This document shows, piece after piece, positions 23,087 to 34,455 of a DNA stretch of 64,000 nt (positions within the stretch are counted from its first letter, which is position 1; each line of letters starts with the position of its first letter). A program made the position numbers and the translations under genes. Origin of the DNA: Sphaerosporella brunnea (lineage: Eukaryota; Ascomycota; Pezizomycetes; Pezizales; Pyronemataceae); contig VXIS01000048.1 in assembly GCA_008704415.1 (NCBI GenBank), positions 124,001 to 188,000 of the forward strand, written 5' to 3'. Under the pieces are notes generated by a model. The model made no database searches. It had not been told where the DNA came from and saw only the letters and a list, made by a program, of their open reading frames with translations.

Positions 23087-24876
23087 CTTGGCGTCGATCT
23101 TGGAGTAGTTAAAGCTGTTCCCGGTACCGGTATTTCGTTGCTTGGCAAAGGATAAGATTCTCTTGGCAAAACTTTCACTTCAAAATAAAAGCAAAGAGGG
23201 ATGCTGGCGAACTTATATGGGGGCCGAAATTGAAGGGCTGGCTGCCACGGAGAAATACTATTTTTGAATGGGACTTAGTGGGTGAGGGGTTTGTCGGCCT
23301 GACCCAGCTGAGTCTGGCAAGCATAACTACGGACTAACTGTTGCTTGATCTGCGAAGGCGTAGCTGGACTCAGCGTTGGCCAAGGTGGCTTTCCATGACT
23401 GTAGGCAGCCCAGATAAGCCATCTGGGACTCACAGGAATGCCGTTGAGTTGGCATCTCAGCGCGAGGGTTCGTCTGCAACCTTGCATTTGCGGCTGGACG
23501 TATGTTTTCTTCTTATTGCGCCATACAGCGCCATGCTGTTCCGGCCGAACTGGACACAGTGAGATAGCCGAGCTGGTCGCTATGTCGGATGAGAGTTCCC
23601 GATAGAGGCCTATGGCCCTGGTTTGGCTGTGAGTTGGAGCTCTTGGTGTGTATCAATCTGCCCTGAATCTTTGACGGCCGTACGGAGGGGTTTGCGGGTT
23701 TGCGGGCAAAATCTCGCATACGACGGCTACGTATATCCAATAGGTAAACTATACCAGCCACTAAACAACTGGACCAAGCGGTGGAGGATGCGCGGCCTTT
23801 CTTGTCGATCACTAGACCAGCAAGCAAGAATTTGATGATCAGCAATTTATGCACATCACCCCCCCCCTCTATGAAGTAGGGCTTTTATGTGAAGCAATCC
23901 GGTTTGCCGCTTCTGTGAAAGTCCTCGGCGATCCGGCCACCAGCTGCGAGGATTGCCAATCACCCCTCTCACGGAAACATAGGCCCGTACGAGTCTGCGG
24001 CTGACCGCTTGAAGCTTGTGGTACAGCATGCAGAATTTACAAGCACGTTGTTTAATTGGTTTCTGGGGTGACAAATGGGATCCAGCGTCATGATCCAAAG
24101 CGTCCAAGCGCTCACCGCACACGGAGAATCACTCGACAAAGCTAGCACCTACCCTTTGAGTATGATATGATGCCTGTATGATCATCAAACGCCGAAAGCT
24201 TAGCCATCGGTTTCGACATGGGTATGATACGTATGGCTAACTCGAACAGTGCACAGCCCGCGGTTTAATATATGCACAACTTTAACCGATAAGTTGACAT
24301 ACGCGGCCGGCGGGTAGCCTAATCGCTAGAAACGCCGTATTAATAGGGAGGTTGCTTTTAAAGTGCTTTGGAAAAAGTCTCTCTACGATGCGGGTATCTG
24401 CTTCCAGAAATACGAGTTCAAGGTCAACATCCGGTCGCCTCATCTCTAAATAAGGCTGAAACTCCAGGCAACTAGATGAAACACTGGCCGCATTCCTGCT
24501 TGACAAAGCATAAGGCTTCGATTTGGATGGGCCTGAATGGTCAGCATGCGCCCACGAGAGACTTTGTCTGATGTCGATGCGAAACAGTGGCGGTTGGCCA
24601 ACACATGCGCTCAATCTTTACAGCACAAAGCTTGTCGCCATCAGTGGGCGCTTTAACATCGGTAGCATGTCTCAGAACTTTCGCAGCCTAACGATGCGTT
24701 CTGCTCTCTTTGGTACTTGGCGAAAGCTTGTCTAAGCCTCCTGTAGATACTAAGTACTTAGTAGTAATTATGTGAGAGACCGGCAACAACACCTATTCTA
24801 AAGCTGTTGTGTTCGCTTCTAAAGCGATGTTCTATAGAGGGGGGGTATAGCCACCCCTCTATCCACGCCTTGTAGA
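23087..24876. other. Gene-free region
   Basis: No gene supported. Frames are short, and no membrane, signal or enzyme motif was recognised. Together with the following 2.8 kb it forms a stretch of transposon debris. Confidence 0.4.
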
Positions 24877-25213
24877 CAGTGTTCCTAATATCCAGCCTGC
24901 CCGTCGGGCTGATCGATAAGACGGGCGGGCTGTTTGGGCTGCAGCCCACCTCGGGCTGGCTGGCGGGCTTCCAGCGGATGCAGGGATCATGCGCTATGGG
25001 GAATGGAGCAACAGCTACACAGAAACACTCGTCAGTTTCTTCAGTTTACGACGTAACTAGGTCGAACTGATGGTTGCATGACAGGTTCACCTCAGTCGAA
25101 AGTGCTTGGCAGCCCGGCAGCCAGCTCGTCGTGATTTGAGACAGCCGGGCTGTTGCCTTTTGGCAGCCTGCCCGCATAGCCGGGCTTTTTGGGGCTGGCT
25201 ATTAGGAACACTG
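24877..25213. mobile_element. hAT-type non-autonomous element, copy A (337 bp)
   Basis: Terminal inverted repeats CAGTGTTCCTAATATCCAGCC (left) and the reverse complement of GGCTGGCTATTAGGAACACTG (right) match at 20 of 21 positions. They are flanked by 8-bp sequences CTTGTAGA and TTTGTAGA (7 of 8 identical), the target duplication size of hAT elements. The interior is GC-rich with many GGGCTG and GCCCG runs and has no transposase. Confidence 0.8.
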
Positions 25214-25991
25214 TTTGTAGATTACCCGTTCTAACGCCCGACCAGCTTTCGCTGACGGGCCCTATAGACTCTCCAATGGTAGTTTCAGCCGAATATTATC
25301 TTCACTATGTTTTTTTGCAGCGAAGATTCGGTGCCGGAAAAAGTTGTCACGGTAGGGCGATGCAGTGCGGCGTTGTCCGGATTCGAGGATTTGTTTTAAG
25401 CCCCATAGCATAGTTTCTGGCTCCAAATGTTGATCTTTCACAGTAAAAGAAGCTGGCAGCTTAATGCAAGCTCCGTGCTCCATCTCTCTTGCCCGACCTA
25501 CGTTCCAGGTAGAAAACCTAAGATATGGTAAAGCCTCACTATTTATTGAGAGAGGTATAAAAGTTTGTTTGAGGCGGCCATGCCGTCTGGAAAACAGTGA
25601 GATAGAGGACCGAAATGGCCTGAGAGTGATGCCCTTCATAGTGAACAACGAAAAGCCATATATTCCGGGTCTTCAGGGCACCAGACCTTGCTGAGCTTAC
25701 ACTAAACCTCCCGCACACGCTTTCCAACTCTGTGCCTTCAGAGCGTCTGTTTTTCACTAGGAATCTCATCCACGACCCGAAGAAAATCGTCTTACAGCAG
25801 CCTGATGTCGAAAAGATATTCTACATACATATTGTGAACATGCATATTCTGGAGCGGTCCTTCCGAGAACCACGCAGGAGCAGCTAATGAATCTTGAATT
25901 CGGAGGTGAGTTGTAGTGCAAGAGTGGCTCTCGCGCGCCCGTGGGAGCTCAGGCTCTTTGAACGGACCCAACAAAAAACAACGCATCATGC
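25214..25991. other. Gene-free, possible transposon debris
   Basis: A minus-strand open frame of 128 residues (25262-25648) has no recognised domain. GAGAGGTATAAAA near 25550 recurs inverted near 26893, on the other side of the hAT transposase relic. This may mark remains of one larger element. Confidence 0.3.
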
Positions 25992-26347
25992 GGTATTACC
26001 CGGTCTCTGTTTTTCACTGCAGTTTCAAACATTAGCTTGGTATTGCTTTCAAAAATAAATGAAACATAGTATAGTAATGCTAGTAATGAGCTTAACTTAT
26101 AATAATCGACCCTATCCGCGAATAATAATCAGCGAGCCCACACGATTTAGAATATAGATCAGATCTTGTATTATCTATCTGTTATCTGGGCGATCTACTA
26201 TTATACCGACGACTTTACAGTTATTCACAGACAGTCACTCGCGCAATCAGTAGGGGTCTATGTTTCCTTTATTTTTGATAGCAATACTGAGTTAATGTTT
26301 GAAACTGCAGTGAAAAAACAAAGGTCGCGCTGAGACCGAGTGATACC
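25992..26347. mobile_element. 356-bp inverted-repeat element (GGTATYACYCGGTCTC ends)
   Basis: The left end GGTATTACCCGGTCTC pairs with the right end GAGACCGAGTGATACC. Further inward, TTTTTCACTGCAGTTTCAAACATTA pairs with its reverse complement at about 26296-26322. The arms are about 60 bp, the right one with a roughly 10-base insertion. The AT-rich interior has no coding capacity. Confidence 0.75.
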
Positions 26348-26487
26348 CCGTTATTCAGGGTTTTTTCTTAGTTTTTTTCAACGTCAGGTCGGCGGCGAGA
26401 GCTCCGACAGGTGCGCGACAGCCTACAACTCATCTTCAAGTTTAAGATCCATGAGCTGGCTCCTCGATGTCTAGCAATTCCGTCTCT

Positions 26488-26778
26488 TCAACCTGATCCC
26501 AGCAGCGTGGTTCCCTGAAGGAACACTCCAGGATACGCCCATTCATATGTATGTATGCAGGATAGCCTATCAGCGCGCTCCGCAGCGAGACGATTTCTCT
26601 TTTTGTCGGGGATGAGGTTTCTAATAGAAAAAGACCGCTCTGAATGCACAGAGTTGGAGAGGGTGTGTACATAGAAGACTAAGAGCGCTCTGTCGCAAAC
26701 GGTGCCATTTCTTCCCATCAGAGCATTACCATGTTCACTGGCAGAAGCCGGAGAAGAGGGGTGCTCTATATACATCAT
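26488..26778 (-). pseudogene. hAT transposase C-terminal relic
   Basis: A 96-residue open stretch contains, at about 26539-26643, SERSFSIRNLIPDKKR followed by NRLAAERADRLSCIHTYEW. This matches the pattern of the hAT C-terminal dimerisation region: SxxxERxFS, then RxRL about ten residues on, then Lxx(I/L). The rest of the transposase is missing, and the flanking frames do not extend it convincingly. It lies 1.3 kb from a hAT-type non-autonomous element, which fits a dead autonomous source, although a link between the two is inference. Confidence 0.55.
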
Positions 26779-27661
26779 GGCCGGTGTCTACTATCTCACT
26801 TTCAAGAGTCACAGAATGCGAATGGCTCTTTTCTGGCGCACTTTTTTCCAGTTGGCGAGAACGCTTTCCCTCTTTTATTCAGATAGTCATACAGAGTTTT
26901 ATACCTCTCTCAAGCGCGGTAATGGAAGATTTCCCGCAAGGATCTGGAGGGGTTCAGAAGGGCTCTGGAAGCTTTGACACCTTGTTTTTCCGGAAAACCG
27001 GCGTGCGAGAGGAAAAGTCTGAATAGAGGGAGAGGGGGTCTATTCAGAATTCTAGACGTTTAAAAATCTGGGTGGCGCAAGGTGATTGGCGGTGGTCGCT
27101 CCGAGTAGCCATAAAACATCGGCCCTCGACCGATCGCTTTACTTTGGAAAATCAGCCCAACGGGAATGGGGGGACCCTTTCAGACACGGTTTCTGACTTC
27201 TAAACCCTTCTAAATAGAGGGAACCGGCAGAATTTGACTTTGTGACGCTGGCGCTGGCGGCACCGGATGCGAAGAGGTGATTTGTGGAGAGCAAGCTGTG
27301 CGCGACCCGGAGCGGCAGATGTTCAGAGATCGGGATGCGAACCCCAGAATCCAAGCAGCTGGAGTTCTGCTTGACGGCCGTCAGCGAACCCACAAATCAC
27401 ATCTTCGCATGCACCTAGTTGCCGGCAGCACCAACCTCAAAACCCCAAATCCCGCCGGATCCCTCTAATTCTTGCGGGAAGTCTTCCAATAAAGAGTGAA
27501 GCTTTGGTTTCGCAACCGAAACGACGGTAATCGAACCGTAACAATCGACCTCTAGAAATCAGAAACCCCTGCCAAGCCGATGACGTTTTGGTTCCTCGGT
27601 CGTCCCCGCATCACTTCCGAAAACTCCGACCCCACAGAGCTCCAGCTCTCAAACCTCACCC
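26779..27661. other. Intergenic, promoter side of the omega-amidase
   Basis: Short open frames only; no feature recognised. Confidence 0.35.
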
Positions 27662-28692
27662 ATGTTCCGCCGTTTGATCAACACCACCGCTAAAGCTTTC
27701 TTCCCCGCCAGAAACATGTCGACATCACCGTCAGGCCCGCTTCTCAAGCCTTGCAAGCTTGCATTGATTCAGCTCAAGACCGGTAAATTCTCAGCCCCGC
27801 CCTGTGTCCGCTAGCTATCCCGCAATTCTAAATCACCGTCAAAGGCAGCGACAAGAGCGCCAACCTCACACGCGCTTGCGAGAAGGTTGCGCTTGCGGCC
27901 AAAGCCGGCGCTGACATCGTCGTGTTGCCCGAGTGCTTCAACTCTCCGTACGGAACCGAGCATTTCCCGAAATATGCGGAGCCTCTGCCGTCGCTCGAAA
28001 AGCCCACGCCGCCGGACGAGTCCGAGGCCCCGAGTTACCACCGCCTGTCGGCGCTGTCGAAGGAACACAACATCCATTTGGTCGCCGGGTCGATTCCCGA
28101 GCTCGAGCCCAGCACCAAGAAGCTCTACAACACGTCGCTAATCTTCTCGCCCGCTGGAACACTGCTCGGAAAACACCGCAAGGTCCACCTCTTCGACATA
28201 GATATCCCCGGAAAGATCAGGTTCAAGGAGTCGGAGGTTCTTACTGGCGGCTCGGAGCCAACGCTGGTGGACACGCCGTTTGGAAAGTTCGGTGTTGGTA
28301 TCTGCTACGATGTGCGGTTCCCCGAACTCGCTATGATTGCGGCGAGACGCGGCGCTTTTGCTATGATCTATCCCGGCGCGTTTAATATGACCACTGGCCC
28401 TCTGCACTGGGAGCTGCTGGCGAGAGCAAGGGCTGTGGACAACCAGGTGTGGGTTGCAATGTGTTCGCCCGCCAGGGACCTCGAGGGCACTGGATATGTG
28501 GCGTTTGGGGAGAGCATGGTCGTTGATCCTAACGGATTGGTTGTGAAGAAGGCCGGGGCGGAGGAGGATATGGTCGTGGTTGACTTGGCGCCTGAAAAGG
28601 TGGTGGAGGTCCGGAGTGGGATTCCGGTGACCACGCAGCGCAGATTTGACGTTTATCCCGACGTTTCAGGGGTTGCGGGCTCTTCCGCATGA
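27662..28692 (+). CDS. NIT3: Omega-amidase, Nit2/Nit3-type nitrilase-superfamily hydrolase
   Basis: Exons 27662-27782 and 27845-28692 give 322 residues. The 62-bp intron is phase 1 and restores the join KTGSDKSANL. The carbon-nitrogen hydrolase catalytic triad is visible: Glu in VVLPECFNSPYG (about residue 69), Lys in KHRKVHLFD (about 152) and Cys in GVGICYDVRFPE (about 193). Known Nit2/Nit3 enzymes hydrolyse alpha-ketoglutaramate and alpha-ketosuccinamate, or deaminated glutathione for the Nit1 branch. The N-terminal MFRRLINTTAKAFFPARNMS is Arg-rich without acids and looks like a mitochondrial presequence. A second Met at residue 19 could yield a cytosolic form, a dual-localisation arrangement known in this family. 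The symbol follows the yeast Nit3 relationship. Confidence 0.9.
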
Positions 28693-28846
28693 ATGATTTG
28701 TCCGCAAAGGATAACCATGGCTGTATCTCTCTTAAGCTCAAATTCTGCCATGGCCCAAGTTGCCACATTCCGGTAAATACCAAACTCTCAATATTGTGAC
28801 TCAATTGTTTTTGTACATAAATAACTCAGCCGCGCTTCGATTACAC

Positions 28847-30048
28847 CTAGATCCCATCGACCAGCGGGCTAAGACCCTGCGCAGTGCCAATCTGGCTCTC
28901 AAACTGCAGCTTGTACCACTCAACCTTAGTCCTGTCCACCATAAACTTCTCAAACGCCAGCGGGTCCACAAATTCCTTCTGGAACATTTCCTGGGCGCCA
29001 AAGCCATTCCTAGTTCCGGCCAAGCCGTTGCGCTGCCAGTTGCGCTGGTAATCGTCGCCCATGACCCAGCTCAAAAACAGCCTTGCCGACTCCGGCATCT
29101 TGGTGGAAGAGAAGATTGCGCCACGCTGCGGCCAGCACATGTAGTTGTCCTCTGGGAGCACTAGCTTGATGTTGCTCTCGCCCGTGGGGAAGGTGGTGAA
29201 GGAGATTGCCGCCTGGCTGCTCGGCTGCGAGAGGATTTTTCCCGGCGTCGCGGTGCCCCGAACCCAGTGCACGTTCTGCGATATTAGCGCCGAGAACCAC
29301 TTCCACCCATATTTCTCGATGATGATCGAGAAGAGGAAGGCTATGGCGTCGTCGTCATTGGGGTAAGTGAGCACGAGCTTGTTCTTCCACTCGGGCTTTA
29401 GGAAGTCCTGGTACGTCTTAGGAATCTCAGCCCCTGCGGGAAGCTTGTTCTCGTTGTAGATGATGGGCCCGAAGTTGTCTTTATCATACCTCTGCTATTA
29501 GTTTACCACACTCACTGCTAATTTGGGATCTGGGGGGACATACAGAAAAAGGCACCAAGGTAATACCCCTCCTCATCCTTCAACCTCGGATCGACGTCCT
29601 CCCACTCGCGGAACTTGTACGGCATCAACCTCCCCTCGCTCTTCCAGCGCGGGTAGTCATGCATCGTCTGCAGGAACGCCGCATCTACACAGTCACTTCC
29701 GGTTTCGAGGAATGCGCGGTCCGTCTTCATGTCCCAGTACTTGGATAGGTCGACGGTGACGTTTACTTTCACCTCTGGGAAGAGGGATTCGAACGCGGCG
29801 GCGACGGAATCGGATTGTTCTGTTGTCGCAAATCATAATCAGCTGGCTGTAAAGTTTGGGGTAAGGGGGCGTGTACCATCGCCACCCCAGGCTACTTGGA
29901 GCACTCCCGACTCCTTGCGGGCTGCGGCATAGATTTGGCGGAGGTCGCGGCGTTCGATGTCGGTTGCACGATTGCTGGGTGTGGAGAGGGCCGGAGAAGC
30001 CAGGGCGAGAACACTGGCCAAGATGGCCGGGACGGTTGAAAGACGCAT
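28847..30048 (-). CDS. Secreted periplasmic-binding-protein-like (ABC solute-binding) protein
   Basis: Exons 30048-29877, 29819-29540 and 29489-28847 encode 364 residues. Intron 1 (57 bp) is clear. The second intron border (donor GTCCCC) is weak and was placed by frame agreement. A typical signal peptide (MRLSTVPAILASVLALASPA) is present. The mature part reads like a bacterial type-2 periplasmic binding protein of the iron/putrescine/thiamine group: SVAAAFESLFPEVKVNV, KTDRAFLETGSDCVDAAFLQ, EIPKTYQDFLKPEWK, then LTYPNDDDAIAFLF and ESARLFLSWVMGDDYQ. Fungi lack the matching ABC importer, so a secreted scavenging or binding role is inferred. The ligand is unknown. The two 3' ends of this gene and of the omega-amidase converge with a 154-bp gap. 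Confidence 0.85.
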
Positions 30049-31632
30049 AATACGTAACTGATCTAGATTAAGCTGAAAAATAAAAAGCAATAAAAACAAA
30101 AAAACAGCGAGTGACTATAGCTAGAAGTGCTTATTGCTATACTGTACTTTCAGCGGGAAGGGTCCCATTATAAACTGTTGACTGGAGCCCCCACCCCCCC
30201 TCAATATATGCATCACCATCGTACATATGGACAGTGGTTTCCCGGTCAACTACTCTGCCTCTCCCCGTAAAAGGGCAATTGCGCCGTGGGGGCCTGTGAA
30301 ATAGAGGCTTTCTGCCCGCCCAAAAAGGGACGCGAAACGTGAAGCAAACGGTCTCAGTCTGAACTGTTAGTGGTATATCTTGATCATCTTGAGTATGAGA
30401 GATGTGATCTACCAGATTTGGCTTCCCTCAACACTCTCGGTGATTAGTGAAGGTTGGTAGGGATTATCGTTGCAATGACGATTCCTACCATTTTCGCCAT
30501 GGTAAGACCACCTTTCGCGTTCCCTTTTGGGTGGGCAGAAAGCCTTTACAGGCCAACCACCTAACCCTCACCCGACTACTACCTAACCAATGGCTACATA
30601 TGTGAGGGGAAATAACATTTTCAAAATAAGGATTGTAGATCTTTTTTGTAGATCTAGATCTGGTTCGCCGAACTCCGAGCTCGGGCCCTTTTACCGCGCA
30701 TACATATGTAAACAAACGTGACGTACGCGTTTTTTTACCGACCCTAAATTATAATATGAAGTATGAAGAAGAATGCATTTGTCAGTGCCAGCAAATCCAA
30801 GTTTCTGCGTGAAGCTATCACATTATCCCCGGCTCTAACTACCTAGGTAGATACTATCAGTATTCCTGGTTCCCGGAAGGTCCCATCATAAGGGCCTAGG
30901 TAGGGTAGGGGTCTCGGGATGGGATCGGAGCGGGAAGCTTAAGAGCCCTAGATTTGGTGAGTCCGCTTGCAGTTACAGAGAAGCCCGCAAACCGATCTGT
31001 GCAGTAAATTATGCAAGGGACGCTTACCCGTATGTACAGTACTAGGACAAAAAGAAGGGGTATGAGCTGGGAGGCGGTATTGAGAGCTTTTCGGAACCCA
31101 TACAAAAAGTGACTTGACAACGGCCCTTTGCACACTCTGCCAGCTCGTCACGCAACACAAACACCTTTTTTTTTCTTAATCTGCCACCAGAAACGAAGAT
31201 TCAAGATATTTGTTTAGCGTTTTGCATGGCGGAGCGAAGTTATAAATTGCGTGGTGGTGGTTAGATAGAGGTCTCAACACGAACACTTTGGCTGTGACTG
31301 TATATGTTAATCCCAGGCGAGAAATTGCCGATGCACAGAGCATTACCGAGGTAGTATTCGCTCCGAAGCGATCTCACGTCAGCAGTTATAGCCAAAGTCT
31401 AATACAGAGCAATTTTTATAAAGATGATTCCTCTCGTACCACGATTCAGGAAGCCGTAGTTGCCCCGGAGGATTGGGTGCAGTGACAGGATCGAGGTATG
31501 TACCTAATACTCAGCTCAGAAACCATGAAAATACAACATCACTTGCCACCACGTGTTACTCTATGTGATAAATTATATCCATATATACTTAGATACTTAT
31601 GTACATCGCCAAACCCAATCACAACCCCTTGG
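30049..31632. other. Gene-free region
   Basis: No gene supported. GGACAGTGGTTTCCCGGTC near 30229 resembles a stretch near 5715. Confidence 0.4.
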
Positions 31633-32680
31633 CTACCGCAACCGGATCGATTGATTATCGATCAACTGGAGGCTCACATCATCGATGCACAAGCAGTTGG
31701 AAGCGGCAGGAGCGACACATTGAGCGCTTATGGCACGAGGGCGGAAGTTGTACCAGCCGGGACTTGCTTGGTACACACCCGTCACGAAGTCATAATTTTT
31801 GGCGGTGCCTGCTGGCGCAGCGACGCTTGGCAAAACCTGACCACCGACGGAACACTGGACGAAACCGTTTCCTGCCGTTGAAGACAATAGTTAAGCCCCG
31901 AAGTTGTGGAGTCTTCTGGGTCACACGTCCACCTGCTGTGTGAGGGAAAATAACCAGTTGCTATGAGCTCCTTGAGCGTGGCTACATTCAAGTCAGAATT
32001 TGGCCTGGCCAGGCTTAGAGGAACTGGCTAGAGAGATGTGTCCAATTACTAGGTGCATGTGCTGGATCTTTGGTTACCAGGAAAGATCACTGTATTCCCG
32101 CCATTCGTATTCCGGGCGCTGGTTACAGTCCAGCTTCCGGATTGCTCAAAGCCGCCATTCACGATAGGGGAGGTGTTGGTACACACCGCCAGAACACTGA
32201 CCGGTTGGATGTCAGCTTGTGGGCTCAGATAGCAGTTCGAGAAACTTACCAGGTAGTGACTGTACTTGTCATGGTCGTTGTGGTTGTCTCAGTAGACGTC
32301 ACTGCAGGAAGCGGTCATCGCAGGCAGAGTCTCGGTCTGGGTAACGACGGGCAGGGTCTCAGTCTCAGTAACAGCGGGAAGAGTCTCAGTTTCAGTCCGG
32401 GTCTGGGCAACGGCCGGGAGGGTCATTGCAATTGCCTTTGTCTCCGTGATGGCAGGCAATGTCTTAGTTTTGATAGCGGCCAGGAGAGTTTTTATGACAG
32501 TTACACCATACGCTCTCTATCAGCATCGCGGGGCATCGTTCTTACAGTCCGTGTGTTGGTTCTATTGACGATTGATTAGCATCTGAAAACCTTTCTAAGG
32601 GAAATGGGACTTGGTGACGATAGGAATGCCGCGGGGAGCAACAGCAGAGGCCCAGTGGCCAATCCCACCAAAGGACAGAA
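31633..32680 (-). pseudogene. Thr-rich secreted protein with carbohydrate-binding-like domain, apparently decayed
   Basis: Reading the minus strand, a signal-peptide-like segment (KFTSFCPLVGLATG...) begins with GTG instead of ATG near 32691. Next comes a Thr-rich tract with 8-10-residue repeats of the type TETLPAVTE (about 32480-32320), then a one-base frame break near 32310. After it, TETTTTTMTSTVTT is followed by a well-formed intron (GTAAGT...GGTCAG) into VLAVCTNTSPIVNGGFEQSG and SWTVTSAR. This NGGFExxxxW start is common in fungal secreted proteins with a CBM4/9-like beta-sandwich. The end of the domain (YDFVTGVYQASPGWYNF, CLCIDDVSLQL) lies at about 31660-31870. A break near 31910-31960 is unresolved. 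Lys-for-Glu changes in the first repeats would fit C-to-T type decay. A missed intron set could also make it a live gene. Confidence 0.5.
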
Positions 32681-34164
32681 GCTGGTGAACTTCACACTGC
32701 GCTAAAAGGAATTGACGTCAAAGCCTACCCGAGGGAAAGAAAAAAAGACTGCAAGGGACAAAACAGCTGACCGTAATGTTGACCAAGAAAACAGAAGAGC
32801 GAGGGAAGGAGCCGGGGGCAACCCTTTTACAAAAGGTGGCCATAACCAGCTGAAATTATTTCAAACTCCTCAAGCGAGGACTGAAGGTGCCTGTGCCTTT
32901 GTGGAGTCCTCACGATGGGGCTGGCATACATAGCCCGGAGAGGACTTTCGTCTAAGCTACAGACCTCTCAGGCACAAGGATTCAGCTGTATAGGTTTAAA
33001 GTTAAACAAGAAGTGGTGTAAAAGAGTTTGGCTTAGCCTAGTAGTTTAGAATTTGAGAGGTTTGTTTATAGCTATTGCAGTAGGTAACAATACCTAGGCC
33101 AAACACGAGTGCTGGGGAATAGTTGTTTGACTTTAGTCGTCGGTCAACCACAAGATTCAAGCCCATATCTCCAGCTAATCATCTCCCGGGAAGAACCATA
33201 AAGACCGCCTCTGATTTGGCGCTAAAACAAACTCTTCCAGAATGTTGTTTGGCCTATTGTTTCTGCAACAGCTATAACGCCATCGTGTGGGCAATATTAA
33301 AAACGTTTTCTTCTAAACACACGTTTAACGTTTAACGTTAAATGCCTGCACCACAGAGTATGCATACCGGGTGTTGGCGGCACTAACAATCTAGGACTAG
33401 CAGTTATCTAGACCCCGGACCCGGACATACATACACGGACTCTCGCGCTCCCCGGATAAGTACCTTGGTACAAGACCAAAGTTCCGCTCTCGTCGAGAGC
33501 AGCCCTATCAGATCATCAACGATCGTTGAGCATTGTCTTTAGAAGACTGGCGCTGTCCCTTGAGAGGTCAGCATACCTAAACAAGCGAACGATAAAAGTT
33601 TGTCTCTGTTCCTGTATTATTACATATGAGACATATGCATTCAACTTTCGGAGGCCTTCGCCGAACTGTTGCTTCAATGCACGGGAAAGGCCCAATTGCC
33701 AATGAGGAAAAGCTAGCACGGTATTTTTTTTTTTAAAAAAAAACGCAAGAACCACAACCATAGCAGAGGAGGAGGTGTATTGTAGTATCCGGAGGCAGAA
33801 GACTTTGCGGACTGCTGTGAGTTCATGTTGTATACACACGCGCACTCGCCCCGCTTAGGTAAAGACGACCCCCCAAATTTAAATTACTCTACTCGTACAG
33901 CAATGGTAGGCTATGAGGTAGCTCACCGTATGGCGTGAACGCTCTCTGGATCAGGCAACTTCCCTTCGTTGCCCAAGGTCTCCACTGGCCACGGTCAGCT
34001 GGGGAGGATGCCGCTCAACGACATCAATCATGATTTGACCGTCTGGACAGCCATGAATCCGAACCGTCACTAACATACAAGGCACCGTACCCAACAAACC
34101 CAGTACTCGTACATAATCGCCGCGTGATCCAATGATGTCAGACTTCCAAAACACCATCTAGCGC
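32681..34164. other. Gene-free region
   Basis: No gene supported; poly-T/poly-A run near 33722-33746. Confidence 0.4.
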
Positions 34165-34455
34165 CAGTGTTCCCAATAAATAGCCAGCCAGCCCGCCGAG
34201 CTGCCTAGGCTGCCAAGAAAGACGGGCCGACCTTTTACAAAAAAAAAAAAAAAAAACACGCTGCTGCTAGCTCAAACTGTATCCAACATCTCACTGTGTA
34301 CTACCCGCAGCAGCCGAAACGGCCCGCCCGTCGACGTTTTAGACAGCCCGGCTACATCCACCAACAGCCGGGCCGGGCTGTTCGCGCCCCACCGAGCCCG
34401 GCTTTTTGGGCCGGCTATATGTTGTGTAGGAACACTGCCTTATGTAGGAACACTG
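34165..34455. mobile_element. hAT-type non-autonomous element, copy B (291 bp)
   Basis: The left end CAGTGTTCCCAATAAATAGCC and the right end GTAGGAACACTG match copy A at 24877. The interior also carries the same AGCCCGGCTTTTTGGG-like GC-rich text next to the right end. The right terminus is duplicated (GTAGGAACACTGCC twice, 18 bp apart). Flanking octamers TCTAGCGC and CCTAGTTC agree at 5 of 8 positions, a possible worn target duplication. A long poly-A run sits inside near 34240. Confidence 0.7.
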
